From Nymphalis io (taxonomy: Eukaryota > Arthropoda > Insecta > Lepidoptera > Nymphalidae): a stretch of DNA of 64,000 nucleotides. Below are positions 51,196 through 62,540 of the stretch, piece after piece; positions within the stretch are counted from its first letter, which is position 1; each line of letters starts with the position of its first letter. Location: positions 1,860,001 through 1,924,000 of the forward strand of contig NC_065905.1 of the NCBI RefSeq assembly GCF_905147045.1, in the 5' to 3' direction. A model generated the notes under the pieces. The model was not told the DNA's origin and ran no database searches. It was given only the letters and a program-made list of their open reading frames with translations. The translations under genes were made by a program, and so were the position numbers.

Positions 51196-52039
51196 ATAAA
51201 TCCTTCAAAAATAGATCATATGGTATCCCTAAAAGACCGCCTTTCTGATCTCTATCAATGACAAAATTACGACTCCATATCAAACATTTCTAAACAATTC
51301 AAAATGTATTCTATTCAATATATATAAGGTCGATATTATCCAATCAAAACCTAACCGGTGGTAACTTACCCTAAGACGTTCGATTTTTAAACCGTCTTAT
51401 TTAAGCAAGTTTTGAATTTATCGGAGATTTTATTTTATTTTATATATTACAAAAATATTTATGGTATGTCATTAAAATCTCAAGAGGAAATATATTTGTG
51501 AAAGACCTTGACAATCAAAACGATTGACAAATGGCGGGAAATTCTTTCAACTGTCACTTTAAGAGCCATCTTTGTCCACTTGGCCCAGAAATACGTCTTT
51601 ATTCTTTGGTTTTGATATTTAAGCCTGTATAGTAATAAACTAAATCACTTTCATTATTGTAAGTACCACATAGTACATCCTAGCAGTTCTAAAATTAAAA
51701 AAGGAACATTTTATTTTTATTTTATATATAGCATATGGTATTACTGATTCAGCCTACAGTAAACCGTCTGTAAAATGACACGAATGACTTTTGTTTTTAC
51801 AATGTCTATATAAATAATTAAGTGACCATTGTCTGTCGACATATTATAAAAATTAAAAACAATAAATTTTGTTAATTCAACGTGGAAAGTATCAATGTTT
51901 TAATAAGCGACCCACCCGTCTTATCTATCCCATCTGCAGTCCCCTACTAATGAATATTAACTAATAACAAGTTGAGGCGAGTGGAGTGGGAATTATTACC
52001 GTATGACTCATTTTTTTTGATTACATAAGTAATTTTATA

Positions 52040-52140
52040 TATACCGAGATAGCGCAATGGTTAGAACACGGGAAATTAATCGATTATCGAGGGTTCAAAT
52101 TCGAGCGAGCATTAGTAAATTTTCCTGGTGAATATTGTGG
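52040..52140 (+). mobile_element. Family B SINE fragment (head), decayed
   Basis: ACCGAGATAGCGCAATGGTTA and GAGGGTTCAAATTCGAGCGA (B box) give a tRNA-like head. It is one of very few retroposons near the cut coding exon. Confidence 0.6.
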
Positions 52141-52423
52141 AACCTGGAAGTGAAATCATCTCATCAAGGGTCTCAAAGACCTCTGACTAGCTGACTCTTA
52201 TATAAGTTCAGTTTAGAAATTAAAAAAAGCTACAAGTTACTTTAACAGTTCGTTCATCTTTCAAGCGAATTTGCATTGGCTTTCTATCCAGGAAAAATGA
52301 CGTAAATTTAATTGAAAATGTTACACCTTACCTTACCTTACATCCCTTTAATAGATATTAATAATTAAAAAAAAAAATAAGTTTTGAAATTTAAAATTGG
52401 AAATAGTCCTGAGTGACCGCAAG

Positions 52424-52458
52424 TCAGTCGATAGACGGAATCGATCGGAGGCGGTTCG
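52424..52458 (+). promoter_or_regulatory. Candidate TATA-less promoter (Inr + DPE) upstream of cut coding exon
   Basis: TCAGTC at 52,424-52,429 is a full match to the arthropod initiator, with the A (+1) at 52,426. GGTTC begins at exactly +28 and fits the downstream promoter element RGWYV. Inr plus DPE at this spacing is typical of insect developmental gene promoters. The surrounding 80 bases (52,410-52,500) are CpG-bearing, unlike the flanks. A leader starting here could use a GTAAGT donor at 52,800 and join the acceptor at 53,820. No transcript evidence is available, and short motif pairs of this kind do occur by chance. Confidence 0.4.
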
Positions 52459-53977
52459 TGCTTGTAATCCTGTTTGCATATCGCCGCACGAAACTCGCAC
52501 TTATCATGTTTATTGATTGACACGCCAGTAATTCACCGTTTCACCCTCGTGTAGTGTAAATTAAAGGATATTGCGAATAACTCATTGTGGACATAGGCCT
52601 TAGAAGGAAGTCAGTCGCAAGCCGCTTTTATAAGCTCTATTACATATTACCAAGGGAAACTATATAATGTAAAATGAAATCGTTCTTTATTTAAAAATGT
52701 AAATTTAAAATCAATTTGAAAAAATAGGCGTCTTTCTCATGAAAAAGTCAAAGGTATTCCGCCATACAGCCCCAACTTAAAAAATAGTATATTATATAAG
52801 TAAGTAAGGCGAAATATATATATATTTTTTTTAATTTTGATAGTCTAATGACCATCTTTTGTATTCCTTATTCGTAAAATTCTAATTATAATTCGTAGTT
52901 TATATCTAGGTGTAAGCCTATGCCTTGCGACCGGTGTCCAAGTTTTGAAATTTACAAGTGACAGTTTTATAACTTTTTGTTCGTGGTAACTTAGTTTTAG
53001 GCGTGTCCTTCTCACTAGTGTTTATTTTATTATAATTAGTGTGTCGCGTCGCGTGTGATAATAACAAAATGTATTAAAATCAAAGGGCTTAAATAATTCT
53101 TTTTTTAACTTTTATTACAAATTTTGAATTTGATTTATTGTAATGACTTAAATTTAAGCATTTTTTTTAAATTTGGAATTTCGTTTAAATTATGGTTAAA
53201 GTAACTTAAATTTTCATTATTTTATTATACTACGCTACTGCGCGTTTGGATCATATTCGCGTCCACCGATAAAAACCGACATCTGAAATAGTCTTTTAAG
53301 CGTATGTAGCTACATATATCTGTTGAGGGAAGGAATTGTGTCGGTCAGTATCCATTTAGAAAGGCTTAGAATATAGTCGGATATAAATTTTAATACCAAC
53401 AAAATTGATTCTTATATAATTCAAATATGTTACCCCTTACATTTATAGTCCCATGTATTTTACTAGTACTTATCTTTTCTAAGCCACTGGTATTGTCTAC
53501 AAAAATGAAAGACTTGTACCGTTCTCGAGTCTAAAATGTTGCAAGTTACAATAAATACGACCTAAAATACCTAGTACCCAAACGTTAACACGGCAGGCAA
53601 AAAAACGATTAAGGGCGTCGAAGTCTTGGCGCGTGTGAACCGACTACTCCTTTACACCGACCTGTCAATTTCCTTTTTTTTTTCTTCGCGATATCAGCCT
53701 GAGCATCGAACATAACCAAATTAGTTTCGACACGAACACCCCAGTGGCCGATTGTCTGCCGGTTCACAATGGAATCGATATAAAACTTCCCCTTTCAATA
53801 TTTCTTTTTTTCTATTTCAGGTCGTCAGGCACAACACAATAAGAAACTGACGGTAAACAAAGAAACGGCACGCGAACGCGAACGAACAAAAAAAGAACAA
53901 TTCGTATTCGAACATCGATACTGGCAATCGAAAATTTTGATAAACTGGCCGAATAGAGAGAACTGTTGTCTATTGGT

Positions 53978-54031
53978 ATGAAAATGTGGCGTTCGATGTT
54001 TGAATTAGGCGTATGCGCCTCGAGAGGGTGA
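53978..54031 (+). other. uORF 1 in cut 5' UTR (17 codons)
   Basis: An ATG with G at -3 opens a 17-codon ORF containing three methionines and ending at TGA 54,029-54,031, 43 bases before the cut start. It is out of frame with cut. A short, terminated uORF of this kind usually lowers initiation at the main start while allowing re-initiation. No conserved peptide was recognised. Confidence 0.5.
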
Positions 54032-54180
54032 CGGGTCATTATGCGCCGGGAGTGAGCGCGGTGCGGACGTCCGGATGCACCCGACCGGCGCGGCCAGCCT
54101 GCCCGCCGCACCCGAGGCGGAGGTGCAAGCTATGCACTCGATGGACTGGCTCTTCAAGAAGGAAAGGATATATCTCCTAG
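54013..54180 (+). other. uORF 2 overlapping the cut start (55 codons)
   Basis: ATG at 54,013 opens a reading frame that runs past the cut start codon and stops at TAG 54,178-54,180, overlapping 106 bases of the cut coding region in another frame. The start context is weak (C at -3). Ribosomes that begin here cannot initiate at 54,075 or at Met20/Met23 of Cut, so the ORF would be repressive if it is used. The peptide is Arg/Pro-rich because it reads the cut exon out of frame, and it is probably not functional itself. A four-codon ORF also lies at 54,041-54,055. Confidence 0.4.
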
Positions 54181-54197
54181 CGCAGTTCTGGCAACAG
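54075..54197 (+). CDS. ct: cut (ct) homeodomain transcription factor, first coding exon (partial)
   Basis: This is the N-terminal 41 codons of a protein I identify as Cut, a nuclear Cut-repeat/homeodomain transcription factor. In insects it specifies external sense organs, Malpighian tubules and the wing margin. Residues 24-41 read DWLFKKERIYLLAQFWQQ. From memory, fly Cut has DWFFKKEQIYLLAQFWQQ near its N-terminus, so 16 of 18 residues agree, and the fly protein then continues RATLAEKEV, the start of a coiled coil. Here the exon stops exactly after the second Q at CAG|GTAATT, a phase-0 donor, so the RATL part should open the next exon. Residues 1-19 are Ala/Pro-rich and unconserved. The start at 54,075 is the first in-frame ATG after an in-frame TAG at 54,006-54,008. 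Its context is weak (C at -3), so Met20 (54,132) or Met23 could be used. The coiled coil, Cut repeats and homeodomain are not in the window. Confidence 0.85.
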
Positions 54198-54518
54198 GTA
54201 ATTGACGAAAAAAATATAACTAATCACTCGACTTCTAATTACAGATACATTATCCGCAGCCATTACAAATAATGGAGGTACCGCAGCCCATCTACATATA
54301 ACGGCAATAACAAAAAGCAGTATACCCACGAAATCAATTAATAGTAACGCATTAGAACCGCAATTAACCTGTAACCGAGCGGGTCGGGCATTACGCGAGC
54401 CGATCTGAGCCTCGAAACAATTATGTCTATTGTTACAACAACAGTTATGCAAATATCTGATCGACTTTGAGCGGACAGATACGACGTTTGCACACTGACG
54501 CACTTAACCACGAGTAAT

Positions 54519-54538
54519 ACAACACACACACACACACA
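54519..54538 (+). repeat. CA microsatellite in the cut intron
   Basis: A run of about nine CA units 320 bases downstream of the first coding exon donor. Confidence 0.85.
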
Positions 54539-57500
54539 ATTAATCATGAATTATATTTTATACAGAATTTAAATAACTTCGAATGCCTTTTAATAACAAT
54601 TCAAAACTAAGCTAAAGATTTGTACAAAGATAAATTAACTCAAATAAACAGACGTGGTGCGTTTTGAAACGAATAAAATTCGAAATTTAAAATGGAATAG
54701 GAAATGGCGAATCGGTTATTCTCGAAGGCAATAGACGCGACTAATGTATTCATAGATAATTATCTCACCTCGATAGAGATGTAGAGGATGTTGCGTAACA
54801 ATGAATAAGAGGAACTGAGCGTTTTAATAGCATCGAATGAATTTTTCAAGGTTCTGAAGATAAGATTTACATTCACTTTAAGCATTAAATATTCTGAAAA
54901 CTGTTATAAATTTTGTATGAAATGTAGCTCAAATGTTTGTAATAGCGGTTTTTGGGACCCGAAAAGAAACAAGGGGTATTTATTAGTATATAGACGTATA
55001 TTACATTATATTTAAAATTACATTTGTTGATTAAATAAAAGCACGATTCATTACAAGTACATTATTTGTGTTAAATAGGTCTTGTATTGACCTCTGCGAG
55101 CAATTAAACTTGTTACCATATCTGTTAATCGTTGATCTATGACATCGCCATTGATTTCAGATGCTGTCAACTACAATTATGCCATTAAATGGCTGAACTC
55201 TAATAATTGCATTAAATTGCATTCTCCTAACATTATAATGTATAAACAAGTCATATTATAATGGTATAGAAACTCATTATAGAAATACGATCGAAATATG
55301 TAGGTATATATGTCTAGTAATTTCTTAAGCACATATGAATACTTTATATTTAAAAAATGAATTGGCGTTCTATATTCAAATATAGGTCATAGATATTTCA
55401 AGTTGACGTCATGAAGAAAAAACATTGCCACAACAATTACCCTCACATTAGTATTACAAGTGCTAATCAGAATGCAAATTTGCAATATAAAATTTTAAAA
55501 AAGAACAAGTAAATAGCTATAAATTTAACATTCAAAGCAGTAACTCCGTCTTAATTACATCATTAAGAGTTAATTGTTGTTTTCCAATCGATCCTGTACA
55601 AATATTTGGAGCGGAACAATTAGTGAGGAATCATTGGCAACGATCGCCACTTAAACTGCCAATAATGCGTTGTGACCAATGTTATCTGTGACTAATAATA
55701 TATTCAAATTAATAAAAAAAAATCGAAACATACCCATCGACTGTTCTATTTTCAATTAAATTTGAATCTTCTTTTTTACCAAATTCCAAAGGTTCACTAG
55801 GTTCGTACTCATCAATTCATTATTTTAAAAGTTTGACATAATTTAAATTTCGAATCAACGTTCGATTTTTAATTCGAAACCGCCATCCTATTCTGGAGCG
55901 ACGCCACAGTATTATTCGTAATAGCAACGAATATGAACAATAGGGGCCCATATTAAAATCGCGATGCGAAATAAATATTCATCCGCGTTCAAGGAACGGA
56001 CCCCGGCGATGCGTCCCAGTGATACACTGCACATTTGAATGCTGAGTCCCGATAGTATTGTTTTAGTATTACTAGCAAAGCACCCACTAAGCCTTATATT
56101 GATTAAAAAGCATATTTACATTTAAATTTACATATGCCGTGCCTCGAATCGCACTTATCGAACACAAGTCGCAAGGACGTTTTGTTTTACCGTGGATTAA
56201 ACACTGCTTGGAATTCTGCGATGTTTCTCGCTCGGAGAGCTTGGAATGGATGTTTCGCTGTAATGATTAACGCCTAATCGAAGACTCATTGACTTCGTAA
56301 TGAAAAATCGCGTTTCGGTGAAGTGCGTAGATAAATGCCCGCCGCAGGATACATAAATATTAACTTAACTTACGTAAATTACTATTTTTATTTATTTACA
56401 TATTTTATAGTTTTATAAATAGTTTCTGTAAATGGGATAAGGATGAGGGTGATGAGTTCAATTATCCTAATTTTGACAAATGTCGAATGGTTCACGAGGA
56501 GTTGTAAGTATAGGTTATACGATATAAACATTGCCATTTTAGCGTATTATTACAATAGGACATTATTTGTTATCCGATTGTGATTGAACTGTTGTTTGTG
56601 ATTGAGTATTTCTTTTTGCTGCTAATAAACTGACTCAGTATACTAGATGAACTCCTTCAAAGTGATAACCGAAGAGTATGAGCGCAGGTCTTGCTATTGC
56701 AAAAATGTTGACATAATTTATATTTAAAAACCGAATACAAATATCATGAATAGTAATTATTATTATATGTGATTGCATTTCCGTAAAAAGTGGTAACCCC
56801 GAGTCCAATTGCATGAACGTCGGTTTATTATCCCCAATTAAAATGAGTTCATACGTTTATTGTTCTCAGCGGTATCAATCGTTATGGAGCGCTCATAAAG
56901 CGAAGTATCGCTTCAAAACCAATATCAATAAACGCGCCATTAGCCACCCATCTCGGGATGGAACGTTTAAAACCGCATCAAAAGCGACCGGCCATTGAGG
57001 TAACCCGTTGGGGTTTATTCCCCGCTCGATTTTTTAAAACTCATTTAATTTATATATAAATTAGTAATGCTTTTAAATAATATATTATTTGTTCATTGAA
57101 AAGTATGTCGTTATATACTTCGATCGATTATTAATTACTTTTTTTCTGTTATCATTTGTTGACTTGTCATTTTAAGTTATCAAAACAGGTTTGATCCTAA
57201 TTACACTAGAGATGAATAAATAAGATATTTATTTAACTGTACTTTAAAATAGTTCTAATATCGATCGAGCGAGCGTGTAATAAACCTTCGTTAATAAAAC
57301 TAACAATTAACGTCTATAAACCGATGCGCCGACGTCGATCGTTTATTTATCCTCAGAATATGACCGCCGATAACATTCGATCGATTTTAAACAGTTCTAA
57401 TTATAGCTGTAGCTTTACGATCAACGGTAGCGAAATTTGAATTTGGAATGGTTTGTTTTTTAATATTATTTTCGTGGTTGGAGCCAGTATTTTGCTTAAA

Positions 57501-57754
57501 TTTTCTTCCTTTGGTCTTTTTGTAGAAAAAAAATATATATATTATGATTTTTACTAACATTGATAACATTTTTGCTTACATGCTTTAGAAAAGTGTAAAC
57601 TGAAGATGATGATTCTATTAGTAAAAAAAATATGGACATAAATAATAATTAATAAAGTAACGCACTTAATTAGGGCGGACTCGAACCGATTTAATTAATC
57701 GACTCGATACATCGGTATCGGTTCGCATCGCGCGCATTTCCCTACGGAATGCCA

Positions 57755-57850
57755 TCGGTTACCGTAGTTCCCACAGCCGTGGTATGGAATGTGTACCATT
57801 CACGGGGCAAGGGGAAGGTTTTGGACAAAAAGTCCGCAGCTTTCCCATGC
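57755..57850. promoter_or_regulatory. Candidate Notch/Scalloped-responsive element in the cut intron
   Basis: GTTCCCACA at 57,767-57,775 is, on the minus strand, a full Su(H)/CSL site (TGTGGGAAC, consensus YGTGRGAA). TGGAATGT at 57,785-57,792 is a full Scalloped/TEAD site (WGGAATGY). CGGAATGC at 57,745-57,752 and TTTCCCAT at 57,841-57,848 are weaker versions of the two. In flies, wing-margin expression of cut needs both Notch/Su(H) and Vestigial/Scalloped, so this pairing inside cut is suggestive. The same stretch can fold into two adjacent hairpins, so it might instead be an old repeat. Confidence 0.35.
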
Positions 57851-59520
57851 CGTCCTGAGGATAGACAGACAGATTGAATTGTTTTCTTTTATTATTGTTT
57901 AATTTTTTTTTGTATATATTTCGCGAGTTATTACCGTCTTGATATTAAGAAATTTCCAAGAATTTAAAAACAGTTGTAACATTTCTTTTGAATCATCGAT
58001 ATTTCTATTACGTTTATTGAGCTTCACGATTGTTACAAAAAAAAAAATTAATTTAAACTTTATTCGACTTTTAAGAAGACTACATATAACCGGAATCATA
58101 TCGAAAATTATTTAAAGAGAAAACGTTTGTTTTTATTGTAAATACAGAAATATTTTAAAACTTTAATCATCTAAGACGAACAAAAAATTATGTAACACAG
58201 AAAACGTGGATCCACAGCCGCGACCTCGGCCTGGACCAAAAGAACTTAACCTGTATTTAAAAATCGATTGCAACCAAAAAATTGTCACTGACAAATGATT
58301 CGAACGCCTTGCGGTTGAAATTACGAATTCAAATCTTCGAATTTCGAACAAAAAGCTCCATTAACCGTCGGTTGTTACCTTTTTTAGGCTGTCGATGATT
58401 TCGGGGCTAATCGTGTTTTTTGTCGATACGTTTCGACTAATCGATGCATCGGCCTCACTAATTCGATTTGCGCTCCACCCACCGCATCTATAAGTGGGCG
58501 TGACCTATCGATACTTTATCCGGATCATTACCCAACTACTCGACCCATTTAAAAATCCGATACGATGAATGCGCAGCACGAACTGCATTCGATATTTAAA
58601 TACGGAGCTATTTAACTACAACATTGAAGCTGAAGTCGACGAACTCGCGAATAAAAACCGGACATTTCGAAATGACACACGTCATTGTTACTTTCGGGAT
58701 GTCATTTGGGAAGCATTCGAATCGATTCGGATAATCGAGCGTTCAGAATACCTCTCACTCGATAATTTAATAAAAGAAAAAAATATAAATAATAAAATCG
58801 ATTGTGGTCGGCGGCTGGTACAGTCGAATCATCAAGCGCTGATGGTTTTTTAATGATATTTTTCACAATCGGCCCGATCATTGATGGTTGTTAGGAAGGC
58901 GACGCCTCGAGACACGGACGTATGCACGATACATTTTTGTCGAATAGTAATCTTTATGATTATTGCCTTGAGAACTTCAGCCTGTGAAGTCAATTACGAC
59001 TTATCGTTAGATGTTTATAAGCGATTTGCGCCACTATTACTAGAAGCATTGCTGTTGTTTTCGTTTAACCGTGAGATTAAAAATAACAGTGATTTTTATC
59101 TTTGTCAGTAGTAAACTAGTTCGGTAGTTAAATTTCTGTTCTTAACATATCCAGGTCATTGTAAAAAAGTAACTTTTATTCAATTCGGTTATTATTGTTA
59201 TTAAAATTTTAATAAAAGCAAGAATATCAAATATTTGATGTTAAACAAAGCTCGTAAATAACTAACAAATATTGATAAACGAATCAAAGTTAAAAAAAAA
59301 ACCATTAAAGTTTAATAGAGAGATCATTAGACGGACAAAGGAAACCTCCATCATTATTTAAGGTCTGAACTGTGCCAAAAATTATTTCAAAGACAATGTT
59401 TTTTTTTTTCGACAAAAAAAAATTGACTTAGGAGTAAATTTTTATGAATGACATTTTGGTATTATTATTAGTATAAAACTTAGCAGTTTCGAGTTTGACT
59501 CCCACGTATGTCACTGTTTT

Positions 59521-59690
59521 TTTTAAGCCAGACGAACACGCAATATTATCGTCAGGTGGTCGATTGAATATAATAATCAACTTCATAGATACTGGCAGTG
59601 CTAAAAGTATTAGCATTACACTTTCAATGCGGCAAATGAGCTAAGAAATAAATATGTCCCTTATAATTTCATAGACTCACGCACATATAA
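59521..59690 (-). mobile_element. Ancient family A remnant inside the cut intron
   Basis: The weak but collinear order GCCAGACGAAC, AGATACTGGCAGTGCTAAAA, CAATGCGGCAAATGA, ATGTCCCTTATAATTTCATA and GACTCACGCAC follows the element. It is the only transposon trace recognised between 54.2 and 64 kb. Confidence 0.45.
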
Positions 59691-62540
59691 TATGTATATA
59701 CATAAGTACCTACTTAATATGAGGCTTAATATATTCGTGTCCCGTAATTCCAAAATTCAATTAATGAGTTTAGTTTAATTTCAATTACTATCATTGTTCT
59801 TTATTCAAAAATAAATATATCCAAAAAAAATCGATTAGAAAATCGATATCGAAATAAAATCGATTAATTGATACATCGTACGTGTTCCGTGTGATTTACG
59901 ATCGCGTTGCAGACGTTCGAATTGATGTCTCGTGCAAAAGGTTAATTGGTCTTGAATTAAATATAAACTGAAATAATTAATTTAATCTTTATTTATAAGT
60001 TCAGTTAATTTAATTTTAATTTATCTGTTTGCTTAATTATATTGAGCTAGAAAAGTTTCTATTTAAATGCAACGATTTCTTTTGAAAAAGGAATACATTC
60101 TGAATTACCAAATGATTATTAATTTATTAAAGATAAATAATAGACCTTTGCTTTTTCTTCGTGAAAAAAAAAATGCAGAAGACCTTCAAATGGCAAACTG
60201 TATTCATTTTATAGTCAAAATATTATATTTACAATGAATAAGTTGAGAAACACAAACTATTACCTTTCACTGTCTCAAACACGTTACAAAACTTAATAAC
60301 AAAGTTCAGAACGTAGAAGCGATTACCGTCACAAAAGATACCAGCTTAATATTTACAATTCAATTATATTTATCAAACGAAATTAGACCTTAAGTATAAC
60401 GCCATAAGATTAATAGGTTTTTAAATACACAATTGTTTTTTGAAATTAATTTATTTGCAGATGGAAAATCAATCGTTGATTTGAAATGCACTTTATTACG
60501 TTGTAATAAAGTTTGTTATTATTTTTTAATGTATTGCGGTTAGTTTGGTTTTCATTGAAATGTCATCCCTTCTGCATGCTTTTGAGTGATCTCTATCGAA
60601 AGTACAGTTAGCATAATATTTTATTTTATACCGAGTATAAGACGAGTAAAAGTAAAACGTTCCTACACGTAACGTTTGTTTTTTTTAATGAAGTTTAATT
60701 GTTTTTAAACAAAAGTATGAGAAAAAATACACTTTTTTATTATAATTATTACAATGAGTAAATCTGCTTCCGTTTTCCTCATAAAAACATATATGTATAT
60801 AAAATATCTAAAAAGGTGTATGAGCATCATAACAGTGCATAGCGTTTAAAAACAGTTGCAATAAAATACGAACGGCAGTGAAAAGAGTTAATGAAAATTC
60901 CGCGCGACGATTATCGTCACATTAACACGTAAAATTTACGTGTTCACGAGATTTCATCCGTAACATTAGAATACACTACAATTTATACATAAAAAGCTTA
61001 AGTTTTGACGTACTTAAGTGTAAATTATCGCCTGCTTTTTGTATATAACACGCCTTTATCTTAAATTATGGATTATTTACTTTAAAAATGGATTACTTAG
61101 TAATGATATTGTTTTAGTAAGACTTCTAGTATTATAAGATCAGTAGGACTTTAAGAACAAACTCGAAATTCACCGCGAAAAACAGTCGTAAATTTTAGAA
61201 GCTGATATGCGATATTGACCTTTATAATCATAACATTTGAAGAATACACGCATCAAAATAGTATATAACCACGAGTCACTTGTTAACATTTCACAGGTGA
61301 GTAATGAAGTGAATTCTTACAGAATCCCACTACTACGGTACTGTCGATGACTTTTAAATAGTAATGATTTTTAAAGTACTAGTAAAGTCAAAGGGCTAGT
61401 TTTTTTTCTTTAATGATTAACAGGTAAAATGGTTGAAAACATTTAATATTGTCAAATAGTATTGTTACATGAATATAAAACTATTTTTATATATTTTAAA
61501 TAACGAATTATAATTTTGTTCCTATTAAATATATCGTTTTTGCTATCACTACAAGGATATGGGTAAGGCTTAGTGCACATGTTGGTCGTTCCGCCGATCC
61601 AGTGTTCCGTCGTGATGTGATATCGGAGTTGCGAATTCGTTATCATTATCGAGACACGGCTTTGTCTCAAATCGCTTAGAAATGTCAAAATACTGCAAAT
61701 AAACGTTTACTCTGTTACAAAAACAGAACATAAATGACCTACAACTGACCTGCCATGAAAACCTACCATTCGAGGGTATATAGTATTTTACTTATATTAA
61801 ATAAAACTGCGTTCAATAGAAAAAAAAACAATCCGTTTTCCTCGATGCCAATGACATGCCCCAGCAGCCGTTCGAATATCGAAAACATTTCAAAATTAGA
61901 ACGCGCATTCGAACTCTTTCAAAAGACGTTCTAGAATCGAAAACAGCGATTAGTTTTAAGTGTCGCTGTTCGAACTTTTAAAAATATGTCGCTCGTTCGG
62001 ATTTTAAATTTAAATATAAACCGGGAGAATGCGTTCTATTTCGCCTCCACTTTACGATGTTTGTCAGTTAATGATTATCGTTACGAAACTTTAGTGTTGT
62101 GATATGAATTTATGCTCTCTGATCGGGAGTCGGTACTCACTACGTAAAATCTGGACCGAAATAATATCATGTATTTCACGTTGGTAAATACCAGTTCAAC
62201 GTTAACGTGTATTAAACAGCAATATACTAGAGATTCATAGAATTTATTTGATATTTATTGACCTTTTCTCTTCTAAATTAACAACGCTCCGTTAATTTAC
62301 CATCAAATTAAATCAAACTCATGTAATAGTGCAGTGTAATCTTTTAGGAAATTCCTATCTCTCTCGTTGTATATCTATCTCTCTTTTGTGTCATTTAATA
62401 GAATCTGTTAATTGAAATATTGTTTTTATTCGCATGAAAGTTTATTTCCAACCGTAAAAAGTTATATCAATTAAAATATATTCGTAACAAGCGGTTTATT
62501 TCACAAGGAATGCTATCCAGAACTTATCAGCTTGCTTGGG

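Larger units (their letters stand above)
34325..53820 (+). other. ct: Putative first intron of cut (if the 33.4-34.3 kb block is exon 1)
   Basis: This interval runs from the GTAAGT donor at 34,325 to the strong acceptor at 53,820. Segments 34.3-37.2 kb, 47.2-51.0 kb and 51.2-52.0 kb show no gene and almost no recognisable transposon. They are very AT-rich with scattered CpG-bearing patches, for example 48.7-49.5 kb. SINE insertions are confined to about 37.4-47.2 kb, apart from one partial copy at 52.04 kb. No coding exon was recognised on either strand. Confidence 0.4.
53821..54197 (+). other. ct: Exon of cut: 5' UTR plus first codons
   Basis: The exon is bounded by a long pyrimidine tract ending TTTCTATTTCAG at 53,820 and by the GTAATT donor at 54,198. 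The 254 bases before the start codon are 5' UTR and hold at least three upstream ATGs whose frames differ from cut. Base composition shifts to GC-rich from about 54,010, as expected of an exon in this AT-rich sequence. The acceptor implies at least one more 5' exon upstream. Candidates are the GC-rich block ending at 34,324 or a leader starting near 52,426. It is possible that some transcripts begin inside this exon: a TATAAAA string lies at 53,780-53,786. I judge the acceptor the better reading. Confidence 0.75.
57121..59866. promoter_or_regulatory. Homotypic cluster of ATCGAT motifs (Cut/DREF/BEAF-type)
   Basis: ATCGAT occurs 12 times: at 57,123, 57,260, 57,380, 57,995, 58,263, 58,440, 58,507, 58,721, 58,797, 59,830, 59,842 and 59,859. 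The copy at 58,507 lies within a full palindromic DRE, TATCGATA (58,506-58,513). The last three fall within 35 bases. About one would be expected in this length at roughly 65% AT. ATCGAT/ATCAAT is the core sequence bound by Cut repeats, and CGATA is bound by DREF and BEAF-32 in flies. Autoregulation by Cut or an insulator are both possible; neither is shown. Confidence 0.35.

Noticed and set aside
53780..53786. TATAAAA as a TATA box for cut
   Set aside because: It lies 35 bases before a very strong splice acceptor, so a transcript starting there would have no need of the acceptor. TATAAAA is also common in this AT-rich sequence.
58569..58853. 94-codon ORF in the cut intron
   Set aside because: The composition follows the CpG/ATCGAT-rich DNA, no family is recognisable, and it sits inside a large intron without splice sites in frame.
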